Positions 1 to 5,066 of a DNA stretch of 5,066 nucleotides are shown piece by piece. A program made the translations under genes and the position numbers. Where the stretch lies: assembly GCA_021802375.1 (NCBI GenBank), contig JAKAAL010000418.1, forward strand, positions 1-5,066, in the 5' to 3' direction. Within the stretch, counting starts at the first letter, position 1, and the number at the start of each line of letters is the position of its first letter. This DNA is from Bacillota bacterium (GTDB taxonomy: Bacteria; Bacillota_E; Sulfobacillia; Sulfobacillales; Sulfobacillaceae). The notes below the pieces were generated by a model, which did no database searches, was not told the DNA's origin, and worked only from the letters and a program-made list of their open reading frames with translations.

Positions 1-1
1 G

Positions 2-40
2 GGCCTGATCCCAAAGGGGTACGGCGGCCGGATACATGGG
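2..40 (+). pseudogene. Upstream fragment of the same MFS gene in a shifted frame
   Basis: Read from base 2, the sequence encodes GLIPKGYGGRIHG. This resembles the MFS loop of the form (D)LxPxxxRGxxSG that precedes transmembrane helix 5. It runs straight into the following frame if one base is removed from the GGG at 38-40, giving R-I-H-G-F-M-T-Q. In its own frame it continues into non-hydrophobic, Trp- and Gly-rich nonsense. I infer a one-base insertion, either a real frameshift mutation or a sequencing error. Only 13 codons support this, so confidence is moderate. Confidence 0.5.
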
Positions 41-836
41 ATTCATGACGCAATTTGCTATAATATTTGGGGCCTTGCTACCGCGGCTGCTGGGCAACAC
101 GACGGTATATTGGGCCATGGCTGGGTTTCTGGTAGCTGGCTGGGCCGTCACCCAGTGTGGAGTCCACGAAGAGGACTCGCGACAGGGGACTCTCTTTCCG
201 CCGACGACCCCGAGGATCCGAGACATGTGGATCTCGCCCCGGGAGTATCCGGATTTCTGGTGGGTATTCGGCACGCGATTACTGGTAATGCTCGGGTTTG
301 CCACACTCGAAAACTACTTGTTCTATTATCTCAAGTTTACCGCCCGAATCAACAATCCCGAAGGTATTGTCTTTAATATATTAGCGCTTCTAACTCTCGG
401 CTCTTTGGTATCCGTGCTGGCCGCCGGGTGGCTGAGTGACCGCCTAGGGAAAAGAAAGAGTCTAGTGGTCATCGGCGGCAGTCTCATGGGTCTCACTGCG
501 CTCGTGTTCGCAGTCACCACCAACATCACGCTGATCCTAATCATGGGTGTCGTGTTTGGGTTTGGTTATGGCATTTACTTGTCGACCGATTGGGCTTTGG
601 CCGTAGACGTCCTGCCCGCAGGTCGGTTAGAGGGCCGGAGCATGGGGCTTTGGCAAGCCTCATTTAACCTCGCTCAGGTCGGCGCCGGACTCATTGCCGG
701 CGCCTTGATTGCACCCCTCACCCAGCTTAGTAACTTGGGGATCGCGTATCGTATCTTGTTTATTGTCACCTTTTTATATTTCATCGTAGGGTCCTTATTC
801 ATTCAAAAGGTCAAAAATCGCTCGTTAGTACCCTGA
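36..836 (+). CDS. MFS permease, C-terminal part (5' end outside the window, probable frameshift)
   Basis: This is an integral membrane secondary transporter of the major facilitator superfamily. Its substrate cannot be told from sequence. Counting from the ATG at 36, hydrophobic segments lie at about residues 4-20, 22-40, 74-98, 111-131, 143-160, 163-185, 207-227 and 236-257. This fits transmembrane helices 5-12 of a 12-helix protein. A hydrophilic loop at 41-72 matches the central cytoplasmic loop. The MFS motif A-like loop GWLSDRLGKRK (131-141) fits the loop between helices 8 and 9. The N-terminal four helices are missing. An in-frame TGA at 6-8 blocks extension of this frame, while the +2 frame at 2-40 encodes a plausible upstream MFS loop, so ATG 36 is probably not the native start. 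The only purine-rich stretch upstream (13-19) lies 16 bases away, too far for a good ribosome site. The family call is secure; whether the gene is intact is not. Confidence 0.85.
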   Translation: MGFMTQFAIIFGALLPRLLGNTTVYWAMAGFLVAGWAVTQCGVHEEDSRQGTLFPPTTPRIRDMWISPREYPDFWWVFGTRLLVMLGFATLENYLFYYLKFTARINNPEGIVFNILALLTLGSLVSVLAAGWLSDRLGKRKSLVVIGGSLMGLTALVFAVTTNITLILIMGVVFGFGYGIYLSTDWALAVDVLPAGRLEGRSMGLWQASFNLAQVGAGLIAGALIAPLTQLSNLGIAYRILFIVTFLYFIVGSLFIQKVKNRSLVP

Positions 837-1724
837 TTACGCTGAGAGGTCTTCCAAAATCGGACCTCTTGGTTTGCCATAGCGCTGCACCAAGATCACC
901 CCGGCCAACACGAATAAACCGCCAATCCAGACCGGCCATCCCGGTACCTGGTGGAGCATGACCCAACTCAATCCGGCAGCCAAAATGGGGCTTAGATAAA
1001 GGAATGGGGTCACCTGATTGGCATCCGCGTGTGCCAGAGCAATGTTCCAGGTTAGGTAAGCCACGGCAGCCGGGAAAATCCCAATGTACACAACCCACCC
1101 AATTGAATTGACAGTGGCCGCCGACAATTGGTTGAGAAAACCGTGCCAATAAAGTAGCATCGGGAGCGTGCCCGCCCAAGTTACCCAAGCCGTAACGTCA
1201 AGAGTGCGGTACGTAGCTAGTAACGGCTTTTCGACGATAAAGTAGATCGACGTGGCCACCGTCGACAAGACAATGAGCAGCGCGTCGCTGTGAAAAGACG
1301 AACCAAACCCCGTGATCACCAGGACTCCGAGAAAGCTTATGACAACCCCTAGCCATCCTAACCGGGTATATTTTTCCTTCAACCATTGTGAGGCAAAAAT
1401 AGCCGAAATGATGGGAGCACCGGCAATAATGAAGCTCGCCGTCGCAGGATTTACGGTCTGTTCACCAATCGACAACGCCGTATGATAAATCGTCAATCCC
1501 ACCACACCACTAACAATGACCCGAGGCCAAGTTTTACGGGGCAGCGGCCTGATCTTGAACACGGGCACCAGGACAATAAACACCAGGCTGGCCACCAGAA
1601 ATCGCAATAACACCAAATGGTAGGGATTAAACGATCCGAGCCCTATGCGAATGCCGACAAATGCCGAAGACCAAAAGACTACGGTAATCAAAGCGGCTAG
1701 GTAAGCCTTGCGGCTTATTGTCAC
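837..1724 (-). CDS. EamA/DMT-superfamily transporter
   Basis: This 295-residue inner-membrane permease of the drug/metabolite transporter superfamily has two tandem EamA repeats and about ten hydrophobic helices. Relatives export amino acids, other metabolites or drugs; the substrate here is unknown. The N-terminus carries the family hallmark VFWSSAFVGIRIGL (about residues 16-29), followed by LVLLRF (37-42). Repeat 1 ends near residue 140, and repeat 2 starts with a similar hydrophobic segment, giving the normal length for the family. I chose GTG at 1724 because GAGGGGGA (1738-1731) lies 6 bases upstream and the protein then begins just before helix 1. The longer reading from GTG 1796 would add 24 polar residues, has no ribosome site, and starts inside a likely -10 element. 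The TAA stop at 839-837 directly abuts the MFS TGA. The family is certain; the start is very likely. Confidence 0.9.
   Translation of the reverse strand: MTISRKAYLAALITVVFWSSAFVGIRIGLGSFNPYHLVLLRFLVASLVFIVLVPVFKIRPLPRKTWPRVIVSGVVGLTIYHTALSIGEQTVNPATASFIIAGAPIISAIFASQWLKEKYTRLGWLGVVISFLGVLVITGFGSSFHSDALLIVLSTVATSIYFIVEKPLLATYRTLDVTAWVTWAGTLPMLLYWHGFLNQLSAATVNSIGWVVYIGIFPAAVAYLTWNIALAHADANQVTPFLYLSPILAAGLSWVMLHQVPGWPVWIGGLFVLAGVILVQRYGKPRGPILEDLSA
845..869. terminator. Possible hairpin at the convergent MFS/EamA junction
   Basis: AGAGGTC (845-851) and GACCTCT (863-869) form a perfect 7-bp inverted repeat around an 11-base loop. It lies just past the MFS stop codon and inside the last codons of the convergent transporter gene. 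A short T-containing stretch (TTGGTTT) follows on the + strand. On the - strand the downstream side is not T-rich. The position suits transcription termination of the MFS gene, but the U-tract is weak. Confidence 0.35.
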
Positions 1725-1730
1725 AAGTGT

Positions 1731-1738
1731 TCCCCCTC
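1731..1738 (-). promoter_or_regulatory. Ribosome binding site of the EamA transporter
   Basis: GAGGGGGA on the - strand ends 6 bases before GTG 1724. It is the only good Shine-Dalgarno sequence near the candidate starts and decides the start against the upstream GTG at 1796. Confidence 0.75.
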
Positions 1739-1786
1739 GACAGGCACTTTGGGCACTTTCCATGCCTTCGTGCACCATGCTGTTCG

Positions 1787-1818
1787 ATTGTATCACGTGT
1801 CTGCCGACTCTTTAGCAA
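1787..1818 (-). promoter_or_regulatory. Candidate promoter of the EamA transporter
   Basis: On the - strand, TGATACAAT (1795-1787) matches the extended -10 form TGnTAnAAT. A TTGCTA (1818-1813) upstream resembles a -35 box, but the spacer is 20 bases, longer than ideal, so the extended -10 would have to do most of the work. Transcription would start near 1780 and leave a leader of about 55 bases containing the ribosome site. This is pattern reading only. Confidence 0.45.
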
Positions 1819-1974
1819 AGACCTGAATGCGGACCTCGACCACCTGATGTCGTCCTCGGAATCAAGAACAATAGAAGCCCTCTCCGGTATCTGCGAAGAC
1901 TTTAAGTGAGATTCAGGTTACGAGGCAGGATTTCCCGGCTTCAAAGACGAACCATGTATAAGACGTCACACCTC
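1797..1974. other. Intergenic region between divergent genes
   Basis: This stretch separates the EamA transporter from the small exported protein. Apart from the EamA -35-like box at its left end, I see only a weak TATAAG -10-like hexamer at 1957-1962 on the + strand, with no convincing -35 box. The short open frames here have no ribosome site, domain or plausible composition. I see no tRNA, riboswitch or repeat. Confidence 0.5.
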
Positions 1975-1983
1975 GGGGGAGAG
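1975..1983 (+). promoter_or_regulatory. Ribosome binding site of the small exported protein
   Basis: GGGGGAGAG ends 8 bases before the ATG at 1992. Its strength and spacing are the main reason to treat the short downstream frame as a real gene. Confidence 0.65.
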
Positions 1984-1991
1984 AATCTGTC

Positions 1992-2270
1992 ATGGGCCAT
2001 CGAGTAAGGTCACGCCGGGTCTTGGCAACTTTTGTGATGGGAGCCACCCTACTCACCGGTGGAAGCATTCCACATCCGAACCGCGGGGCACCGATCCGGC
2101 GCTTCTTGGCACTCTCACACGTAGAATCGCCCGCCTTAGTCACCGTGCAGGCGACTCCTTCAACCGAAGTGATTGGATCCCCCAACTTATTGCCTGGTGC
2201 TCAAGTCCGGCTTGCGGGATCCATGCGCGGCAATACCTTGTGGGCCACTCGCATTGAGATTCTGGATTAG
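1992..2270 (+). CDS. Small predicted exported protein with DUF5666-like segment
   Basis: This is a 92-residue hypothetical protein. Its N-terminus looks like a secretion signal: a basic stretch RVRSRR (residues 4-9), then a hydrophobic core (10-21), then a Gly/Ser turn (22-25). No lipobox Cys is present and the cleavage site is unclear; without cleavage it could stay membrane-anchored. The rest (about 48-91) has the spacing of a DUF5666-like OB-fold segment: a VTVQATPSTEVIG strand, a LLPGAQVRLAGS turn, and a closing TLWATRIEI strand. This resembles the family pattern 'T.V..(x)LxxGxxVxVxGxxxxxxxxAxxIxv'. Known DUF5666 proteins are usually longer and often repeat the unit, so this is a minimal single copy. 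The start is supported by GGGGGAGAG 8 bases upstream. The TAG overlaps the stop of the convergent frame at 2267. The molecular role is unknown; the DUF5666 resemblance is my inference from pattern. Confidence 0.62.
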   Translation: MGHRVRSRRVLATFVMGATLLTGGSIPHPNRGAPIRRFLALSHVESPALVTVQATPSTEVIGSPNLLPGAQVRLAGSMRGNTLWATRIEILD

Positions 2271-2452
2271 TCGCGGCCTTTATAGCGCTCGCGTGGCGAC
2301 CAACAGCTAAAGATCCACCGCGGCTTGGTCTCCCAACCCAGCCGTGAACGGAAAAAGACTCCGGGTGATTGGTGTTGAATCCAGACGCAGGTGGCACAAT
2401 AGTGTACCGACTGAGCTCGATCACCTGATTTTTTGCTCCGTTTGTCTTCCAT
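2267..2452 (-). CDS. Possible small Cys/Trp-rich protein, function unknown
   Basis: This is a 61-residue frame that I do not recognise. It opens with a basic, polar stretch (residues 1-15). A CxxC pair follows (YCATC, Cys19 and Cys22), then an aromatic and basic core containing GVFFRSRLGW and PRWIFSCWSPRE, with a third Cys near residue 50. The CxxC plus later Cys could be half of a zinc knuckle, but a fourth ligand is not evident. Support for a real gene: an ATG start with GGGGGG (2464-2459) 6 bases upstream, sense-like codon choice, and a TAA stop overlapping the convergent TAG. This mirrors the compact convergence of the other gene pairs here. Against it: it is short, and the Trp/Arg/Ser/Pro content is also typical of chance frames in GC-rich DNA. 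No membrane segment or signal peptide is seen. Confidence 0.42.
   Translation of the reverse strand: MEDKRSKKSGDRAQSVHYCATCVWIQHQSPGVFFRSRLGWETKPRWIFSCWSPRERYKGRD
2388..2434 (+). terminator. Weak terminator-like structure on the + strand
   Basis: CAGGTG (2388-2393) pairs with CACCTG (2422-2427) and is followed one base later by six T residues (2429-2434). The 28-base loop holds a small CAC-AATA-GTG hairpin (2395-2404). It could end transcripts of the small exported protein about 120 bases after its stop. It lies inside the opposing small frame. The six-base stem with a large loop makes it a weak candidate. Confidence 0.28.
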
Positions 2453-2511
2453 GGACAGCCCCCCGATGTCCCCGTCGACACCGATGTTCGATTTTTTCTC
2501 GGCCCATTCCT

Positions 2512-2521
2512 ATGGTACCAT
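2512..2521. promoter_or_regulatory. Palindromic extended -10-like element between divergent genes
   Basis: ATGGTACCAT is a perfect 10-bp palindrome, so TGGTACCAT occurs on both strands and matches the extended -10 pattern TGnTAnnAT in each direction. It could serve the DHH gene rightward and the small frame leftward. On the + strand an overlapping alternative is TTCGAT (2487-2492), an 18-base spacer, and TATGGT (2511-2516). No strong -35 box is seen on the - strand. It may instead be a binding site for a dimeric regulator. Confidence 0.35.
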
Positions 2522-2534
2522 GTGTCGAAGATGA

Positions 2535-2541
2535 TAGGAGG
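2535..2541 (+). promoter_or_regulatory. Ribosome binding site of the DHH phosphoesterase
   Basis: TAGGAGG is a near-perfect Shine-Dalgarno sequence. It ends 8 bases before TTG 2550 but only 2 bases before TTG 2544, so it selects TTG 2550 as the start. Confidence 0.8.
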
Positions 2542-2549
2542 TTTTGATT

Positions 2550-3428
2550 TTGGTCACAGATCCGAGCCGCGGGTGGCTCATCACGCATCAAAATTGTTTG
2601 GACGGCGCAACGGCCGCCCTAATCGGGATGACTTGCCGATTATCTCCGATCTTCACCGAACCCGATCGGGTCAGTCAGGCCCTTGCCGCGCTACCCGACA
2701 ACGTGCCCGTGTATATGGCCGACGTATCGCTCCCGGTGTCCGAATGGCCTGACCATCGTAAGCGGGTCACCCACCTCATGGATCATCATCAAACGGCACG
2801 TTTTCTCCAGGACGACCCCAAAGCCACCATAGACATGTCCCATTCCGGTGCCGTGCTAATGTATCAATTTTCGATATTAAACGGATGGTTGATGCCCAGC
2901 TCCCAGTGGGAAAGACTAACCCGAGCCGTTGAACGCTACGATCTATGGCAGCCGCAACACGGACCCGGCCAGGACCTCAATCGCCTATTTAGGGCGCGGG
3001 GATTTGAATGGTATCATTCCCGATTTGGACAGGGTTGGGCGCCCTTCACTGCGGAAGAGGCCGAGCACCTCGCTACCATCATCTTTGATGAAACCGCATT
3101 CATCACGCATCATGTGGCAGCGTCCCAGCTCCTTACGGCTGGGCCCTTCACTCTGGCAGGGGTGTTTTTAGACGATGATGGCCCTGTCAACGAAGTGGCC
3201 CACACCCTTTTGGAACGTGGGGTCGACCTTGTGCTATTCCTGAAGCCAGACGGCCGACTCTCGACACGCACCCGCCCCCCTATCGATGCTGCCCAGTTAA
3301 TGGAGACCCACTTTGGCGGTGGTGGCCACGCGCGCGCTGCTGGGGGGCGACTCGCCGCAGGCCAAGTCGGCTCGCCAGAGTCCCTTACATCATCGCTTCA
3401 GGAGATTCGCCAAATTATTGCGCCCTAA
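2550..3428 (+). CDS. DHH/DHHA1-family phosphoesterase (NrnB-like)
   Basis: This is a 292-residue, probably cytoplasmic, metal-dependent phosphoesterase of the DHH superfamily. The N-terminal DHH domain (about 1-150) shows motif I ITHQNCLDG (11-19; His13, Asp18), motif II ADVS (Asp58), the signature MDHHQTA (77-83; Asp78-His79-His80), a conserved SGA turn (99-101) and VERYDLW with Asp131. The C-terminal DHHA1 domain ends with FGGGGHARAAGG (255-266), the substrate-binding Gly-rich loop. Length and layout fit small DHH-DHHA1 hydrolases such as nanoRNases or pAp and cyclic-dinucleotide phosphodiesterases. Motif I without an Asn-Pro-Asp core, of the THxxxLDG form, recalls the NrnB/YngD branch more than NrnA or RecJ. 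The exact substrate is not shown. TTG 2550 is chosen from the TAGGAGG spacing. The last 14 bases overlap the convergent quinone oxidoreductase gene. All expected metal ligands appear present. Confidence 0.88.
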   Translation: MVTDPSRGWLITHQNCLDGATAALIGMTCRLSPIFTEPDRVSQALAALPDNVPVYMADVSLPVSEWPDHRKRVTHLMDHHQTARFLQDDPKATIDMSHSGAVLMYQFSILNGWLMPSSQWERLTRAVERYDLWQPQHGPGQDLNRLFRARGFEWYHSRFGQGWAPFTAEEAEHLATIIFDETAFITHHVAASQLLTAGPFTLAGVFLDDDGPVNEVAHTLLERGVDLVLFLKPDGRLSTRTRPPIDAAQLMETHFGGGGHARAAGGRLAAGQVGSPESLTSSLQEIRQIIAP

Positions 3429-4407
3429 CCGCCAACACTAGCTTACCCAAGGTCTGATTGCTCGCCAAAATACGATGGGCTTCGGCCGCCTCAGTTAAAG
3501 GGAGCACCCGGTCGATAATCGGTTTTAAGCGACCTGACGCAAAATCTCCTGTGGTGCGTTCTGCAAATGTCTGCACCAAGCGCATCTTGTCGGGTCGCGG
3601 ACGAGAGCGCAATGCAGTCCCGCGAATGGCTAGGCGACGGCCGAGAACCTCTCTCAGATCAAGTGGCGCCTCGACGCCGCTTAGTGTGCCTACGACGACC
3701 AGGGTACCCCCGGACGCCAACGATTTTAGGTTACGCGCCAAATAGTCCTGGCCAATGAAATCAATGACGGCGTGCACCCCGCGACCGGCGGACCATTCCA
3801 AAACTTCTTGAACGAAGTCACTTTCGCGATAGTTCACAGCTAAGCCAGCCCCGAGAGTTTTTACGAACTCAACTTTTTGGGCGGTTCCCGCCGTGGCCGC
3901 CACACGAAGTCCGGCACGTGCGGCCAATTGAACGGCAGCGGATCCCACCCCTCCGGCCGCCGCGTGAATGAGGACACGGTCGCCGGGCATCAAACGCGCC
4001 TTGTCCCATAGGGCGTCAAACGCCGTAAGGAACACTTCTGGAATGGCACCTGCTTGCGCCCACGTCAACCTGTCGGGCATCATCCAGGCAAGATCCTCGG
4101 GACAACTTACAAATTCGGCATAGCCCCCACCTGGCAACAATGCCAGTACCTTGTCCCCAAGGTTAAACCGCGTCACGCGCTCGCCGCGTTCCACCACAAC
4201 ACCGGCACATTCGAGCCCTGGAATTTGATAGCGTGGTTTAGGCTCTGGAGGCGGATAATGGCCTTGTCGTTCTAGAAGGTCCGCTCGGTTTACGGCCGTG
4301 GCCTCTACCTGTATTACGATGTCGTCCGGGCCACCATTAGGTGCATCCACTTCGCGCATAGTCAGCACCTCAGGTCCCCCAAATTTCTCCAATACTATCG
4401 CCTTCAT
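3415..4407 (-). CDS. NAD(P)H:quinone oxidoreductase, zinc-independent MDR, PIG3 type
   Basis: This 330-residue soluble medium-chain dehydrogenase/reductase is predicted to reduce quinones or enone-like substrates with NADPH. The N-terminus MKAIVLEKFGGPEVL and the motif NRADLLERQGHYPPP (40-54) are characteristic of the PIG3/TP53I3-like quinone oxidoreductase group. They are followed by GLECAGVV (64-71), GDKV (84-87), GGGYAE (93-98) and IPEVFLTAFDALW (121-133). The Rossmann nucleotide-binding loop AAAGGVGS lies at 148-155. The C-terminal SNQTLGKLVLAV is also typical. The Cys and His ligands of zinc alcohol dehydrogenases are absent, as expected. Length is normal and the frame intact. ATG 4407 is preferred because AGGGGG (4420-4415) is 7 bases upstream; the adjacent GTG 4410 would leave only 4. 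The gene appears monocistronic. It overlaps the DHH gene tail to tail, and an insertion sequence lies about 150 bases upstream. The physiological substrate is not determinable. Confidence 0.93.
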   Translation of the reverse strand: MKAIVLEKFGGPEVLTMREVDAPNGGPDDIVIQVEATAVNRADLLERQGHYPPPEPKPRYQIPGLECAGVVVERGERVTRFNLGDKVLALLPGGGYAEFVSCPEDLAWMMPDRLTWAQAGAIPEVFLTAFDALWDKARLMPGDRVLIHAAAGGVGSAAVQLAARAGLRVAATAGTAQKVEFVKTLGAGLAVNYRESDFVQEVLEWSAGRGVHAVIDFIGQDYLARNLKSLASGGTLVVVGTLSGVEAPLDLREVLGRRLAIRGTALRSRPRPDKMRLVQTFAERTTGDFASGRLKPIIDRVLPLTEAAEAHRILASNQTLGKLVLAVRAQ

Positions 4408-4414
4408 CACTATT

Positions 4415-4420
4415 CCCCCT
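4415..4420 (-). promoter_or_regulatory. Ribosome binding site of the quinone oxidoreductase
   Basis: AGGGGG on the - strand is 7 bases from ATG 4407 and 4 bases from GTG 4410. It favours ATG, which also gives the family-typical MKAI start. Confidence 0.7.
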
Positions 4421-4492
4421 CTTCATCTTAACTAATGAATCTACCGGATTTCGATCCCTCTTTCGGCGACAGGATTCTCTCGGTCTCCCTGA

Positions 4493-4521
4493 ATCATACG
4501 AGTTTAGATTCCCGGCATCTA
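4493..4521 (-). promoter_or_regulatory. Candidate promoter of the quinone oxidoreductase
   Basis: On the - strand TATGAT (4498-4493) is a good -10 hexamer, and TAGATG (4521-4516) sits exactly 17 bases upstream as a poor -35 box (3 of 6). The leader would be about 80 bases. A second -10-like hexamer, TAAGAT at about 4431-4426, is too close to the ribosome site to be useful. Confidence 0.35.
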
Positions 4522-4535
4522 GTCCGGTCCCGTCT

Positions 4536-4560
4536 CCGGGTGCGCCTTAAAATTGTGATC
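4536..4560 (-). mobile_element. Possible terminal end of the ISKra4-type insertion sequence
   Basis: Just past the transposase stop, the + strand reads GGGTGCGCCTTAAAATTGTG from about 4538. Its position, within about 20 bases of the stop codon, and the G-rich outer edge suit the terminal inverted repeat of an insertion sequence. The partner repeat lies beyond the window, so the boundary cannot be confirmed, and no target-site duplication can be read. Confidence 0.3.
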
Positions 4561-5066
4561 ATTCTGCGACACGCCGAGAAGCCGGGCCCATTTGGGCCCA
4601 TGGCTGCTTCTTCCAGAAAGATTGCCAACGCCCGGAACGGTGGAGCGCGCGGAGCGTCGCAATCGCTTGGGCACCGGCTTCTACCCAGCGCATACCGCTC
4701 CCACATTCGCGTTGTTTTAGCACGGCTTTGCACGCACTCTCGATAATTCCGGATCCGATCGGTAGCCCGGCCGATCGATAGCGCGGATAGTCGAGTCGAT
4801 CACGATGAACCGCGAAGTAGGCTTGTTGTGTCGCCACTTCTTGCTGCGCCGCCGCCGATAACGGCGGCAAGGCGTTCCACACGGAATCCAGGACCGCACC
4901 GCCTTCATGGCGAAGCCGATGGAGAACGTCCTCCGCCCATCCCTGACGGGTTGGGGCATCTTGGGGCCATATCGCATCCGCCGCTGCCCAAATATGTTGA
5001 CTCGCATGGTAGAAGTCGAGAATTTCTACCCAGGCCTTCCCCGCAACACGTAAGTGCTCCGCTATT
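4559..5066 (-). CDS. ISKra4-family DDE transposase, C-terminal part (5' end outside the window)
   Basis: The last 168 residues of a cut-and-paste DDE transposase are present, read without interruption from the right edge to the TGA at 4561-4559. Residues below count from the window edge. ILDFYHASQHIW (15-26) holds the probable second catalytic Asp (Asp17) in the 'DxxHAxxxLW' context of this family. GLPIGSGIIESACK (100-113) holds the probable catalytic Glu (Glu109). KQRECGSGMRWVEAGAQAI and the closing LRALHRSGRWQSFW are the usual C-terminal signature of ISKra4-type transposases. The first catalytic Asp and the N-terminal domain are off the window. A shorter GTG start at 4882 is only an internal codon. 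No stop or shift is visible, so the element may be intact on this side. The inverted repeat GGGCCCATTTGGGCCC (4584-4599) falls within the final codons. Confidence 0.88.
   Translation of the reverse strand, partial: IAEHLRVAGKAWVEILDFYHASQHIWAAADAIWPQDAPTRQGWAEDVLHRLRHEGGAVLDSVWNALPPLSAAAQQEVATQQAYFAVHRDRLDYPRYRSAGLPIGSGIIESACKAVLKQRECGSGMRWVEAGAQAIATLRALHRSGRWQSFWKKQPWAQMGPASRRVAE

Noticed and set aside
811..1188. A 125-residue - strand open frame overlapping the EamA gene.
   Set aside because: It lies in another frame of a clear transporter gene, has no ribosome site or recognisable domain, and has typical shadow composition.
1725..1796. N-terminal extension of the EamA transporter to GTG 1796.
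   Set aside because: The extension is polar and has no ribosome site, and its start codon falls inside a TGATACAAT -10-like element. GTG 1724 has a strong Shine-Dalgarno sequence.
2385..2434. T-box-like leader upstream of the DHH gene (AGGTGGCAC followed by a T-run).
   Set aside because: Only the first part of the T-box core resembles the sequence. The ACCGCG part, the specifier stem and a true antiterminator/terminator pair are absent, and DHH phosphoesterases are not usual T-box targets.
2140..2481. A 113-residue - strand open frame spanning the two small genes.
   Set aside because: It has low-complexity shadow-like composition, no ribosome site and no motif, and it overlaps better-supported frames on both strands.
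4435..4746. A 103-residue + strand open frame antisense to the transposase end.
   Set aside because: It has no ribosome site or domain, and most of it is antisense to the transposase C-terminus.
1..5066. A novel defence, toxin-antitoxin, CRISPR or biosynthetic system.
   Set aside because: No repeat array, paired small genes with toxin features, nuclease/helicase set or biosynthetic cluster is visible. The genes are unrelated housekeeping or transport types in alternating orientation.

Overview
The window reads like ordinary chromosome from a moderately GC-rich, low-to-mid-GC Gram-positive-type bacterium. Start sites carry strong purine Shine-Dalgarno sequences (TAGGAGG, AGGGGG, GAGGGGGA, GGGGGAGAG), and TTG and GTG starts are used. 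The mix of genes would suit a Sulfobacillus-like Firmicute. That placement is inference from style, because no rRNA or other phylogenetic marker is present.

Layout, left to right. (1) Bases 1-836, + strand: the C-terminal two thirds of a major facilitator superfamily (MFS) permease. The reading frame appears to break near base 38, so the gene may be damaged. (2) 837-1724, - strand: a complete EamA/DMT-family transporter. Its stop codon abuts the MFS stop. (3) 1725-1991: an intergenic stretch with divergent regulatory signals. (4) 1992-2270, + strand: a small predicted exported protein with a DUF5666-like beta segment. (5) 2267-2452, - strand: a possible 61-residue Cys/Trp-rich protein, convergent with the previous gene and overlapping its stop. 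(6) 2453-2549: a short divergent promoter region containing a perfect 10-bp palindrome that resembles an extended -10 element on both strands. (7) 2550-3428, + strand: a DHH/DHHA1 phosphoesterase with a TTG start. (8) 3415-4407, - strand: a zinc-independent NAD(P)H:quinone oxidoreductase of the PIG3 type, overlapping the DHH gene tail to tail by 14 bp. (9) 4559 to the window end, - strand: the C-terminal part of an ISKra4-type transposase, which runs off the right edge.

The genes do not form an obvious pathway or operon. Orientation alternates from gene to gene, and each gene seems to have its own signals. The architecture is compact: all three convergent pairs abut or overlap at their stop codons. 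I found no CRISPR array, tRNA, rRNA, toxin-antitoxin pair, phage module or clear riboswitch, and nothing that I can defend as a new biological system. The observations most worth checking are the MFS frameshift, the two small proteins at 1992-2452, the palindromic -10 element, and the end of the insertion sequence next to the quinone oxidoreductase promoter.
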